From: Alphaproteobacteria bacterium
GTDB taxonomy: Bacteria > Pseudomonadota > Alphaproteobacteria > Sphingomonadales > Sphingomonadaceae
Direction: 5' to 3'
Assembly (NCBI GenBank): GCA_018828205.1
Contig: JAHJWA010000166.1
Coordinates: forward strand, 1-6,602
Length of the DNA stretch: 6,602 nt
Shown here: positions 6,373 through 6,602 of the stretch, one piece after another
How positions within the stretch are numbered: position 1 is the stretch's first letter
Layout of the letters: every line of letters begins with the position of its first letter
The notes under the pieces: generated by a model
Seen by the model: only the letters and a program-made list of their open reading frames with translations
Told to the model about the DNA's origin: nothing
Databases searched by the model: none
Position numbers and translations under genes: made by a program

Positions 6373-6400
6373 TTGCGAATTGCGACGGAAAGCCTATATA
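6373..6400 (+). promoter_or_regulatory. Probable sigma70-type promoter for the alpha/beta hydrolase
   Basis: TTGCGA at 6373-6378 and TATATA at 6395-6400 are separated by 16 bases, in one of the few AT-rich spots of the window. Transcription would begin near 6407, leaving a leader of about 60 bases before the ATG at 6466. The -35 lies inside a tandem repeat of AATTGCG (6371-6384). The -10 sits in the palindrome CTATATAG (6394-6401) and could in principle serve the minus strand too. Confidence 0.55.
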
Positions 6401-6465
6401 GCCCGGGACCTCCCGCGCGCCACCACCGGCAGCACGGGCCAACCATCTCGCTAGGTACCCCAACC

Positions 6466-6602
6466 ATGCCGACCGTCATCTTCCCCGGCCCCGAGGGCCG
6501 TCTCGAAGGCCGTTTTTCGCCTGCGCCGCGCCCGCGCGCGCCGGTCGCGATGATCCTCCACCCGCACCCCCAGGGCGGCGGGACGATGAACGAGCAGATC
6601 AC
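6466..6602 (+). CDS. Alpha/beta hydrolase, COG2945-like (N-terminal 45 aa, runs off window)
   Basis: The visible start is MPTVIFPGPEGRLEGRF, then a hydrophobic strand VAMILHPHPQ and GGGTMNEQI. HPHP followed by GGTM is the signature of the small predicted hydrolases of COG2945, where the backbone near this loop forms the oxyanion hole. The catalytic Ser, Asp and His lie beyond the window. The ATG at 6466 has only a weak AGG about 10 bases upstream, but family similarity begins right there. It diverges from the cysteine desulfurase operon. In several alphaproteobacteria a hydrolase of this type is found with suf genes, which suggests a link to iron-sulfur metabolism, but its substrate is unknown. 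Confidence 0.85.
   Translation, partial: MPTVIFPGPEGRLEGRFSPAPRPRAPVAMILHPHPQGGGTMNEQI

Noticed and set aside
4688..6602. Long extra minus-strand frames (319 and 278 codons) over the desulfurase genes, which could suggest overlapping genes
   Set aside because: Both are frame shadows with low-complexity Arg/Pro/Ala content. The real frames carry all catalytic motifs without interruption.

Overview
The window is a GC-rich chromosomal segment of an alphaproteobacterium. Its gene families and gene order suggest Sphingomonadales (Sphingomonas, Erythrobacter or Novosphingobium type), but this is judged from protein style and not from a search. No tRNA, rRNA, CRISPR array, transposase or phage gene is visible, and coding density is high.

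Layout from left to right. (1) The last 30 codons of an unidentified plus-strand gene end at 94 and are followed by a clear intrinsic terminator (121-152). (2) About 190 bases of intergenic DNA with overlapping small palindromes lead into a plus-strand gene for a 412-residue exported protein of unknown function (346-1584). (3) An OsmC/Ohr-family thiol peroxidase-like gene lies on the minus strand (1678-2166). It diverges, across a 183-base control region, from a group II PLP-dependent decarboxylase on the plus strand (2350-3768). (4) A minus-strand three-gene cluster runs from 6372 down to 3815: cysteine desulfurase, second cysteine desulfurase, [2Fe-2S] ferredoxin. The last two overlap by 4 bases (ATGA). 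(5) At the right edge a divergent alpha/beta hydrolase (COG2945-like) begins at 6466 and runs off the window.

Functionally, the right half is a sulfur-mobilisation and iron-sulfur cluster module. Two group I desulfurases take sulfur from cysteine, and an adrenodoxin-type ferredoxin would supply electrons. No scaffold (IscU/SufBCD) is in view. In alphaproteobacteria, COG2945-type hydrolases often sit near suf genes, so the scaffold genes may lie just right of the window. The middle holds an oxidative-stress gene and a decarboxylase of unknown substrate. The left half holds a lineage-type exported protein with no recognisable fold beyond a short beta-sandwich-like stretch.

I found no clear novel system. 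The best leads are the exported protein, the tandem desulfurase arrangement with its TTG start and possible shared symmetric -10, a REP-like hairpin inside the operon, and an inverted repeat in the OsmC/decarboxylase control region.
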